Assembly (NCBI GenBank): GCA_964444685.1 | Contig: CAYUIG010000001.1 | Location: forward strand, 1 to 64,000 | Reading direction: 5' to 3' | Source: CAYUIG01 sp964444685 | GTDB lineage: Bacteria; Gemmatimonadota; Gemmatimonadetes; Longimicrobiales; RSA9 | Length of the DNA: 64,000 bases | Shown: one piece after another, positions 34,265 through 42,976 of the stretch | Numbering within the stretch: the stretch's first letter is position 1 | How the letters are laid out: each line of letters starts with the position of its first letter | Program-made: the position numbers and the translations under genes | Notes under the pieces: model-generated | Seen by the model: the letters and a program-made list of their open reading frames with translations, nothing else | The model's database searches: none | Told to the model about the DNA's origin: nothing

Positions 34265-36292
34265 ATGCGGGTCATGCTGTGTGCTGCCGCGGTCGCGTTC
34301 GTCTCGGCTGCTCCGGTTGAGGCGCAGCGGGCGATGACGGTGGAGGATCTGTGGTCGTTCGGGCGAGTGGGCGCGCCGGTGGTGAGCCCGGACGGTCAGA
34401 GCGTCGCGTACACCGTCACGAACTACGATATCGAGGCGAACCGCGGGCGCACGGACATCTGGATCGCGCCCGTGGCGGGCGGCGAGCCGCGTCGCATCAC
34501 TTCCTCGGCGTCGGGATCGTCGACTTCACCCGCGTTCTCGCCGGACGGGAGGTGGCTGGCGTTCACGTCGACACGCGGCGGTGACGGTCCGCAGCTCTAC
34601 GTTCTGCCGCTGGAGGGCGGCGAGGCGCGTCGTGTCGCGACGTTGGAAGGCGGCGCGTCCGGACCGGTGTGGTCGCGCGACGGGACGAAGATCCTCGTGG
34701 CGAGCGAAGTCTTTCCGGAGGGCGATCCGTCCGCGCGGCGGCTGCGCGAGCTCGCGGAGCGGGGCACGGGCGCGCGCGTGTACGATGAACTGATGCACCG
34801 CCACTGGACCGACTGGGAAGATGGCATGCGGTCGCACGTGTTCGTCGTCGATGTGTCGTCGGGTGAGACGCGCGACATGACGCCCGGGCCGTACGACACG
34901 CCACCCATCGCGCTCGGCGGATTCCACGACTACGACCTGAGTCCCGACGGTACCGAGCTCGCGTTCGTGCGCAACACGGACGTGCCCACATCGGTCGGCA
35001 CGGGCAACGACATCTGGATCGTGCCGGTGTCCGGCGGCGAACCGCGACTGCTCACGGACAACGATGCGAACGACACGTCGCCGGTCTACAGTCCGGACGG
35101 ACGCTGGCTCGCGTGGCTTGCGATGGAAAGGCCCGGCTTCGAATCGGATCGCACGCGCCTCGTCGTCATGGACCGGCGCACGGGCGAACGGCGCGTGCTC
35201 ACGGAATCGCTCGATCGGTCCGTTGGCGACTTCGCGTGGTCCGCCGATTCGCGCACGATCTGGTTCTCCGCGCAGGACATGCTCTGGAACTCGATCTACC
35301 GCGTGCCGGTCGGTGGCGGTGAGATCACGCAGGTGACCAGCGGTCATTTCGATGGCGCATGGGCGCTCACGCCTGACGGGCGCACGCTGGTGGTCGCGCG
35401 GCAGTCCAACGCGCGGCCGACCGAGCTCGTGGCGCTGGACGCGCGCGGCCGCGAGCTGCGCCGGCTCACGCACGTCAACGATGCACTCGTGGCGCAGCTC
35501 GCTCTTCAGGAGGCGGAGCCGTTCTGGCATCCCGGCGCGAACGGCGACACGCTCCAGGGCTTCATCGTCCGGCCGCCCGACTTCGATCCGTCACGCAAGT
35601 ACCCGGTCGTGCTGCTCGTGCACGGCGGACCGCAGGGCGCATGGCTCGACCAGTTCCACTACCGCTGGAACACGAATCTCTTCGCAGCACCGGGTTACGT
35701 CGTCGTTGCTCTGAATCCGCGCGGTTCGACCGGGTACGGGCAGCGCATCACCGATGAGATCTCGCAGGACTGGGGCGGACGCGTGTACGAAGATCTGATG
35801 AGCGGACTCGATTATGCGCTCGCGCAGTATGCGTTCATGGATGGGAATCGTGTGGCCGCCGCGGGCGGGTCGTACGGCGGCTACATGATGAGCTGGTTCG
35901 AGGGACACACCGACCGCTTCCGCACGCTCATCAACCATGCGGGCGTGTTCAACACCGTGAGCATGTACGGCTCCACCGAGGAGCTCTGGTTCCCCGAGTG
36001 GGAGTTCGGCGGGACGCCCTGGGAGAATCGCGAACTCTACGACCGCTGGAACCCCGCCGACCACATCGCGGAGTTCCGCACGCCCATGCTCGTGATCCAC
36101 GGCGCGCTCGACTTCCGCGTTCCGCTCGAGCAGGGACTCCAGGCGTTTACGGCTTTGCGCCGGCGGGATGTGCCCGCCCGGCTCGTGTACTTCCCGGACG
36201 AAGGCCACTGGATCCTGCAGCCGCGGAATGCGCTCGTGTGGTGGGAAGAGGTGCACGGGTGGCTGGACAGGTGGCTTCGAGAGACATCCTGA
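34265..36292 (+). CDS. S9-family peptidase (acylaminoacyl/oligopeptidase-like)
   Basis: A 675-aa exported serine peptidase with signal peptide MRVMLCAAAVAFVSAAPVEA. A seven-bladed propeller occupies about 40-410 with repeated SPDG turns (PVVSPDGQSVAYT, PAFSPDGRWLAF). The hydrolase domain has GGSYGGYMMSW (Ser), HGALDFRVPLEQG (Asp) and DEGHWILQPRN (His), the complete triad. It belongs to the S9C (acylaminoacyl-peptidase-like) group rather than DPP IV. The role is degradation of extracellular oligopeptides. Its 3' end is followed immediately by a GGGAGGC array. Confidence 0.92.
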   Translation: MRVMLCAAAVAFVSAAPVEAQRAMTVEDLWSFGRVGAPVVSPDGQSVAYTVTNYDIEANRGRTDIWIAPVAGGEPRRITSSASGSSTSPAFSPDGRWLAFTSTRGGDGPQLYVLPLEGGEARRVATLEGGASGPVWSRDGTKILVASEVFPEGDPSARRLRELAERGTGARVYDELMHRHWTDWEDGMRSHVFVVDVSSGETRDMTPGPYDTPPIALGGFHDYDLSPDGTELAFVRNTDVPTSVGTGNDIWIVPVSGGEPRLLTDNDANDTSPVYSPDGRWLAWLAMERPGFESDRTRLVVMDRRTGERRVLTESLDRSVGDFAWSADSRTIWFSAQDMLWNSIYRVPVGGGEITQVTSGHFDGAWALTPDGRTLVVARQSNARPTELVALDARGRELRRLTHVNDALVAQLALQEAEPFWHPGANGDTLQGFIVRPPDFDPSRKYPVVLLVHGGPQGAWLDQFHYRWNTNLFAAPGYVVVALNPRGSTGYGQRITDEISQDWGGRVYEDLMSGLDYALAQYAFMDGNRVAAAGGSYGGYMMSWFEGHTDRFRTLINHAGVFNTVSMYGSTEELWFPEWEFGGTPWENRELYDRWNPADHIAEFRTPMLVIHGALDFRVPLEQGLQAFTALRRRDVPARLVYFPDEGHWILQPRNALVWWEEVHGWLDRWLRETS

Positions 36293-36440
36293 CTGCGGGG
36301 GGCGGGAATCGGGAGGCGGTACGTCGGGAGGCGTACTGCGCCAACTGCGGGGGGGCGGCGGGTGACTGCGGGAGGCTTACTTCGGGAGGCCTGCTGCGGG
36401 GCTTAACTGCGGGAGGCTTACTGCGGGAGGTGGCATCGGA
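36293..36440 (+). repeat. GGGAGGC repeat array (copy 4), abutting the S9 stop codon
   Basis: It begins right after the S9 TGA with repeated gcgggaggc units and the core gcgccaactgcggggg, gcgggtgactgcgggaggc, the same order as the array at 20886. With the array at 37076-37149 it forms an inward-facing pair flanking the small gene and palindrome between them. Confidence 0.75.
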
Positions 36441-36540
36441 ATGGTGGCTCGACTCGTAGATGGGTCGCTTGTCGGATCGCACGGCTACTCTCGACTGAAC
36501 AGCAGCGATCGAGGACAGTCCTTAACGTGAGAACGGTGAC

Positions 36541-36801
36541 ATGGCGATGAACGAGCGGGAACACAAGGCGTGGGAGCGTGCTCTGACCGAGCGGTATGCG
36601 AAGCTGGCCGGGAAGATGGAGCAGCTCGATGATGAAGCTATTGAAAGGATCATGTACGGTCTCGCCAAGAATCTGGAGCGCGACGGACTCTTGACAGAGG
36701 ACGACGACCACCTGCTCCCCTACCTGCAGCTCGATTGGAAGTGGGGTCACCTGATGGATGAACCCGGCTTCTGGATTCCGGATACCGACCCGGCGTACTG
36801 A
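36541..36801 (+). CDS. Small protein of unknown function
   Basis: An 86-aa, acidic, probably cytoplasmic protein: a helical N-terminus (REHKAWERALTERYAKLAGK) and an aspartate-rich C-terminus with LLPYLQLDWKWGHL and a terminal GFWIPDTDPAY. No family is recognised. Its lower GC than the neighbours and its place between two repeat arrays and a palindrome suggest acquired DNA, but nothing proves it. No strong ribosome-binding site; it could also be non-coding. Confidence 0.5.
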   Translation: MAMNEREHKAWERALTERYAKLAGKMEQLDDEAIERIMYGLAKNLERDGLLTEDDDHLLPYLQLDWKWGHLMDEPGFWIPDTDPAY

Positions 36802-36841
36802 TCAGGGCCACCTCGAAATACCGAGATGCCGCCTCTTCCGA

Positions 36842-37022
36842 TGCGGTGAAACATGCCCCAACCCCGGGTCGCCGCGCTCGGGGGCAACCGCGACCGCGCG
36901 TGGAGCGGTGACATTGACCCCGGCCGGCCCCGCGCGACACGTGGGGTCGGGTTGACCGCTCGACGCGCGGTCGATTCGACCCCAGCTCGCGATTTCGCCG
37001 GCTTGGGGTAAGGTTCACCGCA
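36842..37022. repeat. 181-bp imperfect palindrome, MITE-like
   Basis: The outer arms TGCGGTGAA (36842-36850) and TTCACCGCA (37014-37022) and inner 19-bp arms (36891-36909 against 36955-36973, one mismatch) share one centre near 36932. In between, other segments also pair. There is no gene of its own. Within the 348 bp after the small protein (36802-37149) nothing else coding is visible. Confidence 0.75.
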
Positions 37023-37075
37023 GCGGGACGCATGCCGCCCGCCGGCGGTCTCGATCGGGTCAGAGGTGCCTCGCT

Positions 37076-37149
37076 CAACGGGCCCTGCCACTCCCGCCGT
37101 TCGAAGTCCGCCTCCCGAATACGCCTCCCGCCGGTACCCGACTCCCGAC
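37076..37149 (-). repeat. GGGAGGC repeat array (copy 5), abutting the M19 stop codon
   Basis: It reads on the minus strand directly after the M19 TGA as GTCGGGAGTCGGG then gcgggaggcg units. Shorter than the other arrays and lacking the gcgggtgac core. Confidence 0.65.
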
Positions 37150-38442
37150 TCAGTGGCCCTCGGCCACCGTTTCGACCTCACGCCACACCCTCAGCAGGTT
37201 GCCACCCCACAGCTTCGCGATGTCTTCCTCGGAGTAGCCGCGGCGCACGAGTTCGAGGGTGACGTTGAACGTCTCGGCTGCACTGTCCCAGCCGACGACG
37301 CCGCCGCCGCCATCGAAGTCGGAGCTGATGCCGACGTGGTCGATGCCGATGAGGTTGACGGCGTGGTCGATGTGATCGACGAAGTCGGACACGGTCGGCT
37401 CGGGATGCTGCTGCTGGATTTCAGCCATGCGGCTCTCGTAGTCAGCGCGCCGGTCCGCCGGGAGCGAGTCGAGCGAGCCGCGGCCGCGGATACCGAACTC
37501 CTCGCGCAGTGCACGCATCGCCTCCTGACGTTCGGGCTGCGCCTTCACGTACGCGGCGAACGCCACGGTCTGCATGACCCCGCCGTTCTCCGCGAGCGCG
37601 CGCAGCTGCTCGTCATCCATGTTGCGCGGGTGATCCGCAAGAGCGCGCGTGCTGGAGTGCGAAGCGATGACGGGTGCGCGCGATACGCGCACGGCGTCGA
37701 GCATGGACTCCTTCGAGATGTGCGACACGTCCACCATGATGCCGAGCCGGTTCATCTCGACTACGACCTGCTCGCCGAACGGCGAGAGGCCGCCGTGCTC
37801 GGACTCGGGCTCGCCGTCGCGTGGCGTGGCGGAGTCTGCGATGTCGTTGTGGCCGCCGTGTGCGAGGGTGATGTAGCGCATGCCGAGACGGTGGTACTCC
37901 TCGAGCAGGGAGAGATCATTGCCGATCGGATAGCCGTTCTCCATGCCGATCGCCGCAACGAGCTTGCCCGCCTCGTGGATGCGCGCGACGTCGTCCGCCG
38001 TGTACGCGATCTCGATCTCATCCGGGCACAGTTCCTCGGCCATGCGATGGATGCCCTCGAACTTCCGCATGGCCTGCTGCTTCGCCTGCTCGTTGCCTTC
38101 CGGCGTGCGCGGGCCCTGGCCGACGTACACAATGAAGAACGCGACATCCAGCCCGCCCTCCTTCATCTTCGGAATGTCCACCTGCCGGTCCAGTGCGTTG
38201 CACGGATTGACTTCATCGCTGCCGAAGTCGAATGGGATGTCGTCGTGCGTGTCGATCGTCAGGACGCGTTCGTGGATGTCCCGTGCCCGGGCGACGAGTT
38301 CCTCTTCCGTCTCCTGCTCGCCGGCTCCGCATGCTGCGGCAAGGAGAGTCAGGAAGAGAATTTCACCGCAAAGGCGCAGAGGGCGCAGAGAGCTACCGGA
38401 GTCCCGACCCTGCCCGAATATCGACCCCTTCGATCCGTTCAT
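37150..38442 (-). CDS. Membrane dipeptidase-like M19 peptidase
   Basis: A 430-aa exported zinc dipeptidase of the renal dipeptidase family. The metal motif is TIDTHDDIPFD near the N-terminus, followed by MENGYPIG (bridging Glu) and histidines in DVSHIS and ASHSSTRALADHPRN. It hydrolyses dipeptides, including D-residue types. The start is unusual: ATG 38442 with GGAGG 6 bp upstream lies within the palindromic element 38362-38478, so the element supplies the ribosome-binding site, start and leader up to LCGE. The hydrophobic ILFLTLLAAAC then acts as a lipoprotein signal with a weak lipobox. Longer in-frame starts reach 38532. Confidence 0.88.
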   Translation of the reverse strand: MNGSKGSIFGQGRDSGSSLRPLRLCGEILFLTLLAAACGAGEQETEEELVARARDIHERVLTIDTHDDIPFDFGSDEVNPCNALDRQVDIPKMKEGGLDVAFFIVYVGQGPRTPEGNEQAKQQAMRKFEGIHRMAEELCPDEIEIAYTADDVARIHEAGKLVAAIGMENGYPIGNDLSLLEEYHRLGMRYITLAHGGHNDIADSATPRDGEPESEHGGLSPFGEQVVVEMNRLGIMVDVSHISKESMLDAVRVSRAPVIASHSSTRALADHPRNMDDEQLRALAENGGVMQTVAFAAYVKAQPERQEAMRALREEFGIRGRGSLDSLPADRRADYESRMAEIQQQHPEPTVSDFVDHIDHAVNLIGIDHVGISSDFDGGGGVVGWDSAAETFNVTLELVRRGYSEEDIAKLWGGNLLRVWREVETVAEGH

Positions 38443-38478
38443 CGCGTTCCTCCGCGTCCTCTGAGTCTCTGTGGTGAA
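38362..38478. repeat. TTCACCGCAGAG-type palindromic element (copy overlapping the M19 start)
   Basis: 117 bp with terminal arms ttcaccgcaaaggcgcagag on the left and a mirrored ctctgtggtgaa on the right. It is related to the element at 44584-44690. It covers the M19 leader and start region. Confidence 0.8.
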
Positions 38479-38562
38479 TTGTCGTCGGCTGAGGCGAGCC
38501 CATAGCTTGGGCAAAACGCGTCGCCGGGGCAATGGGCGCGGATCCTGCTAAGGTCGCGCAGC

Positions 38563-39384
38563 ATGATCGAAAGAAAGGTCCACCGGACGGCGGAGCGGCT
38601 GCCCGTGATCGGGCTCGGCACGTGGCGCGTGTTCGATGTCGGCCGCGCGGAGCGCGTGCGCGCGCCACTGCGCGAGGTGCTTCGTCATTTCGTGGCGTGC
38701 GGCGGGCGTGTGATCGACACGTCGCCGATGTACGGTGACGCCGAGACCGTGGTCGGCGACCTCGTCGCGGAGCTGCGCGTGCGCGACCGGGTGTTCATCG
38801 CGACGAAGGTATGGACACGCGGGCGCGCGAGCGGGATCTGGCAGATGGAGGAATCGCTCCGCAAGCTGCGCATCGCACGCGCGGACCTGATCCAGGTGCA
38901 CAACCTCCTCGACGCGGAGATCCATCTCGAGACGCTGAAGGAGTGGCGGCGTGCGGGGCGGGTGCGGCTGCTCGGGATCACGCACTACGAACGCGGCGGC
39001 CACGAACACCTCGAGCGGCTGATGCGCTCCCACGAGCCGGACTTCATCCAGGTGAACTATTCCGTCGCGGAGCCGGAGGCGGCGGAGCGGGTGCTCCCGC
39101 TCGCGGATGAGCTCGGGATCGCCGTGATCGTCAACCGGCCGTTCGGCGGCGGCAGACTCGTGACTCAGCTTGCGCGTCGGCCACTACCGGGGTTCGCCGG
39201 CGAGCTTGGCTGCCGCTCATGGGCGCAGCTCCTGCTCAAGTGGATCATCGCCGACAGGCGCGTCACCTGTGTGATTCCTGCCACCTCAAACCCGCAGCAC
39301 GTCGTGGAGAACTGCGCCGGTGGTGACGAACCACTGCCGGACGCCGGCCTGCGCGACCTGATCATGGAGGCCGCGCGCGCATGA
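38563..39384 (+). CDS. Aldo/keto reductase
   Basis: A 273-aa cytoplasmic NAD(P)H-dependent oxidoreductase. The catalytic tetrad is visible: Asp in RVIDTSPMYG, Tyr in the same segment (Y55), Lys in IATKVW and His in VHNLLD. A C-terminal segment with IPATSN would bind the cofactor phosphate. It reduces aldehydes or ketones; the substrate is unknown. No signal peptide, although some relatives have Tat signals. It is followed by a coiled-coil gene remnant. Confidence 0.9.
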   Translation: MIERKVHRTAERLPVIGLGTWRVFDVGRAERVRAPLREVLRHFVACGGRVIDTSPMYGDAETVVGDLVAELRVRDRVFIATKVWTRGRASGIWQMEESLRKLRIARADLIQVHNLLDAEIHLETLKEWRRAGRVRLLGITHYERGGHEHLERLMRSHEPDFIQVNYSVAEPEAAERVLPLADELGIAVIVNRPFGGGRLVTQLARRPLPGFAGELGCRSWAQLLLKWIIADRRVTCVIPATSNPQHVVENCAGGDEPLPDAGLRDLIMEAARA

Positions 39385-39547
39385 ACTACGGCGGATCGCC
39401 GCTCTCGCGGAAGGACAGCGCCGGACCCATCAGCGCCTCGACGCCCTCGAGCACGGACTGCTCGCCGTGAACGAACGGTTGGATCGCTTCAGCGAAGAAA
39501 CCCGGCAGCGATTCCGCGTCCTCGGGGAGCGCGTGGCCGGAATCTAG
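39384..39547 (+). pseudogene. Remnant of a coiled-coil protein gene
   Basis: From about 39395 to the TAG at 39545 an open frame without a start codon encodes a heptad-rich segment (IAALAEGQRRTHQRLDALEH, then VNERLDRFSEETRQRF). Its pattern resembles the coiled-coil tails of DUF3782-type or endonuclease-associated proteins. The rest of the gene is missing. The remaining bases to the M16 start at 39679 hold no recognisable gene. Confidence 0.4.
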
Positions 39548-39678
39548 AAGCGCATCGTCGCCTGACCGGAAAGACCCAGGCGCCTTCCGGTCGTCCGACC
39601 CGGCGGAAGATCGTCCCGCCTCCAATTGCCAGTCCGCCCGATTCCCTACATACTCGATGCTGGATCGTTGGAAGCCCC

Positions 39679-41043
39679 ATGGAGGCCTTCATGCGACGTT
39701 TTCTCCTGACGTTGTCCCTTCTCGCCGCCGTACCCGTCGCGGCGCAGGACGTCACGATCGACCACACGAAGTTCGAGCTGCCGAACGGGCTCACGGTCAT
39801 TGTGCACGAAGACCGGTCGACCCCGGTGGTGGCAGTCGACGTGTGGTATCACGTGGGCTCGGGGTACGAACGGGCGGGTCGCACGGGCTTCGCGCACCTC
39901 TTCGAGCACATCATGTTCGAGGGCAGCGCGAACGTGCCGGAGGGTGACTTCGACAACCTGCTCGAGGCCGCCGGCGCCGTGAACAACGGCAGCACGAACG
40001 CGGACCGCACGAACTATTACGAGATCCTGCCGTCGAACGCGCTCGAGCTCGCTCTCTGGCTCGAGGCGGACCGCATGGGCGGCTTGCTCGCCACGATGGA
40101 CCAGACGAAGCTCGACATCCAGCGCGATGTCGTGAAGAACGAGCGCCGTCAGAGCTATGAGAACCGGCCGTACGGCATGTTCTTCGAGACGGCCGCGGCC
40201 GCGCTGTACCCGGAGGGGCATCCGTACTCGTGGTCCACGATCGGTTCGATGGATGACCTGAGTGCGGCCGCGCTCGAGGATGTGATGCAGTTTTTCCGCA
40301 CGTATTACGCGCCGAACAACGCCGTGCTCACGATCTCGGGCGACGTCGACGCCGCCACCGTCCGGCCCATGGTCGAGCGCCTGTTCGGCTGGATCCCGCG
40401 CGGCGACCCGATCGAGAAGCCGGACCTTCCGGTCCCGCAGATCGAGGCGACGCGCTACATCACGCTCGAGGACCGCGTCACGCTGCCGCAGGTAAGCCTG
40501 ATGTGGCGCACCACGCCGTCGTTCTCGGATGACGAGGTGCCGCTCTCCGTGCTGGGCCAGGTGCTGTCCAGCGGGAAGAACTCGCGGCTGTTCCGTCGCT
40601 TCGTCTATGAGGAGCAGACAGCGCAGAGCGTGAGCGCGTACAACAGTGCACGGCTGCTGTCGGGCGACTTCTACGTCCGTCTCACCGCCAAGCCCGACAC
40701 GGACCTGAGCACGATGGAGGCAGCGATCCTCGAGGAGATCGAGCGGATCGCGCGCGAAGGGCCGACACAGGAAGAGCTGGAGCGCGTGGTCAACGGTCTC
40801 GAGACCGATGTGGTCGGTGCACTCGACACTTCGCTCGGCAAGGCCGAGCAGCTACAGTCGGGCTTCTACTACACGGGTGAGCCGGATGTCATCGGTGAAG
40901 TGCTCGACAAGTATCGCGCGGTGACGCCGGCCGACGTGCAGCGCGTCGCACGTGAGTACCTGAGCGGGAAGCATCGGATCGTGATCAGCATCGTGCCGCA
41001 GGGCCGTACGGAGCTGGCGGCGCGGCCGCGGGAGGTGAGCTGA
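39679..41043 (+). CDS. M16 peptidase, active subunit
   Basis: A 454-aa exported metallopeptidase of the pitrilysin family. A signal peptide is seen from the ATG at 39679 or, more neatly, from 39691 (MRRFLLTLSLLAAVPVAAQ). The inverse zinc motif HLFEHIMFEG (HxxEH) is intact, and the distal Glu region is present around NGSTNADRTNYYE. It has the two M16 half-domains (LuxS/MPP-like fold). It is coupled by TGATG to a second M16 gene lacking the zinc motif; such pairs form a heterodimer, as in mitochondrial processing peptidase. The role is degradation of small periplasmic peptides. Confidence 0.92.
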   Translation: MEAFMRRFLLTLSLLAAVPVAAQDVTIDHTKFELPNGLTVIVHEDRSTPVVAVDVWYHVGSGYERAGRTGFAHLFEHIMFEGSANVPEGDFDNLLEAAGAVNNGSTNADRTNYYEILPSNALELALWLEADRMGGLLATMDQTKLDIQRDVVKNERRQSYENRPYGMFFETAAAALYPEGHPYSWSTIGSMDDLSAAALEDVMQFFRTYYAPNNAVLTISGDVDAATVRPMVERLFGWIPRGDPIEKPDLPVPQIEATRYITLEDRVTLPQVSLMWRTTPSFSDDEVPLSVLGQVLSSGKNSRLFRRFVYEEQTAQSVSAYNSARLLSGDFYVRLTAKPDTDLSTMEAAILEEIERIAREGPTQEELERVVNGLETDVVGALDTSLGKAEQLQSGFYYTGEPDVIGEVLDKYRAVTPADVQRVAREYLSGKHRIVISIVPQGRTELAARPREVS

Positions 41044-42491
41044 TGATTGCGACGTCGCCCCGCGGCGCCCGGCGCGCCGCACTGATTCTCGCGTTCGCAT
41101 GCGCTGCGCCGGCTGCGGCCCAGGCGCCAGCGAGTTTCCCCACCGAGCCGCCGACGCCGGGGCCGGCACCGGCGCTCGATCTTCCGGACCCGATTCGGCG
41201 CTCGCTGCTGAACGGGCTCGAGGTCGTGTACGTGCGCATGCCCGAGCTGCCGATCGTCCACGCCACGCTGGTGACGCGCGGCGGCACGGCGGACGCACCG
41301 GCCGACAAGCCGGAGCTCGCGTCGTTTACGGCCGACCTGATGGATGAAGGGGCGGGTGCGTACGATGCGCTCGGACTGGCGAATGCGCTCGAGCTGCTGG
41401 GCGCTTCACTGTTCGTTGGTGCCGGCTTCGACGCGGTGCAGGTGGATCTCGAGGTGCTGCGCCCGCGCTTCGAGCCTGCGCTCCAGCTCATGTCGGACGT
41501 GGTGCTGCGGCCCAGGTTTCCCGAGGCCGAGGTCGAACGCATCAAGCAGCAGCGGCTGACCGACCTCCAGCGCGCGAAGGACGAAGCGCGCATCATCGCA
41601 TCGAACGCGTTCACGTCGCTCGTTTACGGCGCCGAACATCCGTACGGCCGCCTCGCCACGACGGAGACCACGGGCGCGATCACGCGCAACGACCTGGTTG
41701 CGTTCCACCGACAGTGGTACGTGCCGCGCGGCGCGACGCTCGTGCTCGCGGGCGACGTGGATCCCGCGGAGATGCAGCCCGTCGTGGAGCGGGTGTTCGG
41801 AGCGTGGCAGGGCACACCGGTGCCGCCGCCGGTCGTGCCGAACGAGCCGCAGGTCGGCAACACCAGGATCTACCTGGTCGACAAGCCGGGCGCCGCACAG
41901 TCGGAGATCCGCATCGGGCATCCCGGCGTCGCACGCGATCATCCCGACTATTTCCCGCTGCTCGTGATGAACACGATCCTGGGGGGTTCGTTCACGAGCC
42001 GGCTGAACATGAACCTGCGCGAGACGCACGGTTACAGCTACGGCGCCAGCTCCGGATATTCGTTCCGTCGAGGTGCCGGGCCGTTCACGGCATCGAGCGC
42101 GGTCGTGACCGAGAAGACGGACAGCTCCGTCATCGAGTTCTTCCGTGAACTGCGACACATCCGTGACGAGCGCGTGTCGGATGACGATCTCGCACGCGCG
42201 AAAAACTACGTGGCGCTGGGACTGCCGCGTCGCTTCGAGACGGTGGGCGGTGTCGCCGGCCAGCTCGCGGATCTGATCGCCTACGGCCGCGACATGAGCT
42301 TCTACGAGAGCTTCGTCCCGAACGTCATGGCCGTGACCGCCGCGGATGTGCAGCGCGTGGCGCGCGAATACGTTCGACCTGATCGAGCCGTCGTTGTCGT
42401 CGTAGGTGACCGTGCACGCATCGAGGCGGGCTTGCGTGCGATCGGGATTGCACCGGTCGAGTTGAGAGACGCGGCCGACTTCGTGCGCTGA
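41043..42491 (+). CDS. M16 peptidase-like subunit without zinc motif
   Basis: A 482-aa exported M16-fold protein (signal near residues 8-26, ALILAFACAAPAAAQ). Where the active partner has HxxEH, this one has DLMDEGAGAYDALG, so it cannot bind zinc in the usual way and is likely a regulatory or substrate-binding partner. The rest of the fold, including RDEARI- and RHIRDERVSDDDL-type helices, is conserved. Start overlaps the upstream stop (TGATG), ensuring paired synthesis. Confidence 0.9.
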   Translation: MIATSPRGARRAALILAFACAAPAAAQAPASFPTEPPTPGPAPALDLPDPIRRSLLNGLEVVYVRMPELPIVHATLVTRGGTADAPADKPELASFTADLMDEGAGAYDALGLANALELLGASLFVGAGFDAVQVDLEVLRPRFEPALQLMSDVVLRPRFPEAEVERIKQQRLTDLQRAKDEARIIASNAFTSLVYGAEHPYGRLATTETTGAITRNDLVAFHRQWYVPRGATLVLAGDVDPAEMQPVVERVFGAWQGTPVPPPVVPNEPQVGNTRIYLVDKPGAAQSEIRIGHPGVARDHPDYFPLLVMNTILGGSFTSRLNMNLRETHGYSYGASSGYSFRRGAGPFTASSAVVTEKTDSSVIEFFRELRHIRDERVSDDDLARAKNYVALGLPRRFETVGGVAGQLADLIAYGRDMSFYESFVPNVMAVTAADVQRVAREYVRPDRAVVVVVGDRARIEAGLRAIGIAPVELRDAADFVR

Positions 42492-42501
42492 GGTTGCAGT
42501 C

Positions 42502-42879
42502 GTGTGGTTGAAGTCTGCCGGTATCGTCGCGATCGCCTTTCTCGGGGGCGCGTGTGACGTCCTGAGTCCGACGAATTGCACCGATATTGCTCTGGCCGGT
42601 CTCGCGATCAGCATCGTGGACATCGAAACGGGCTCGCCAATCGTCGCCGATGATGTGCGGGTGGAGGTGCGCGATGGGTTGTTCGTCGAGGTCGCCGAAG
42701 GCAGCTCGAACGAACTCGATCTTGCGATGGCCTTCGAACGAACCGGCCGATACGAGATCCATGTTACCGCTGCCGGATACCTGCCATGGGATACGACCGG
42801 CGTCCGGGTGCGCCGAACGGACGACGGCTGTCACGTGAACACGGTGACCGTCACGGCTGCTCTGGTGCGCGAGCCGTAG
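42502..42879 (+). CDS. Lipoprotein with carboxypeptidase-regulatory-like domain
   Basis: A 125-aa lipoprotein: GTG start 11 bp after the M16 stop, signal ending FLGGAC (Cys18). The mature part is a beta-sandwich similar to carboxypeptidase regulatory-like (CarboxypepD_reg) domains: a DIETGSPIVADDVRVEV strand pair, then GRYEIHVTAAGYLPW. Such domains bind peptides or sugars or act as folding modules. Close spacing suggests cotranscription with the M16 pair. Its GTG start is less certain than the frame. Confidence 0.65.
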   Translation: MWLKSAGIVAIAFLGGACDVLSPTNCTDIALAGLAISIVDIETGSPIVADDVRVEVRDGLFVEVAEGSSNELDLAMAFERTGRYEIHVTAAGYLPWDTTGVRVRRTDDGCHVNTVTVTAALVREP

Positions 42880-42906
42880 GATCGCTTTCGTTCGGAAGGT
42901 TCTGGT

Positions 42907-42968
42907 GTCGAAGGTCGAGGGTCGAGGAACTTCGAGTTTCACTCGAACCCCGACCCTCGACACTCGAC
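42907..42968. repeat. 62-bp palindrome, possible bidirectional terminator
   Basis: Arms GTCGAAGGTCGAGGGTCGAG and its near-complement on the right (ACTCGAACCCCGACCCTCGA onward) pair around a 3-nt centre. It lies between convergent genes, so a bidirectional terminator is likely, although T-runs are absent. Confidence 0.6.
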
Positions 42969-42976
42969 CCTGAGGT

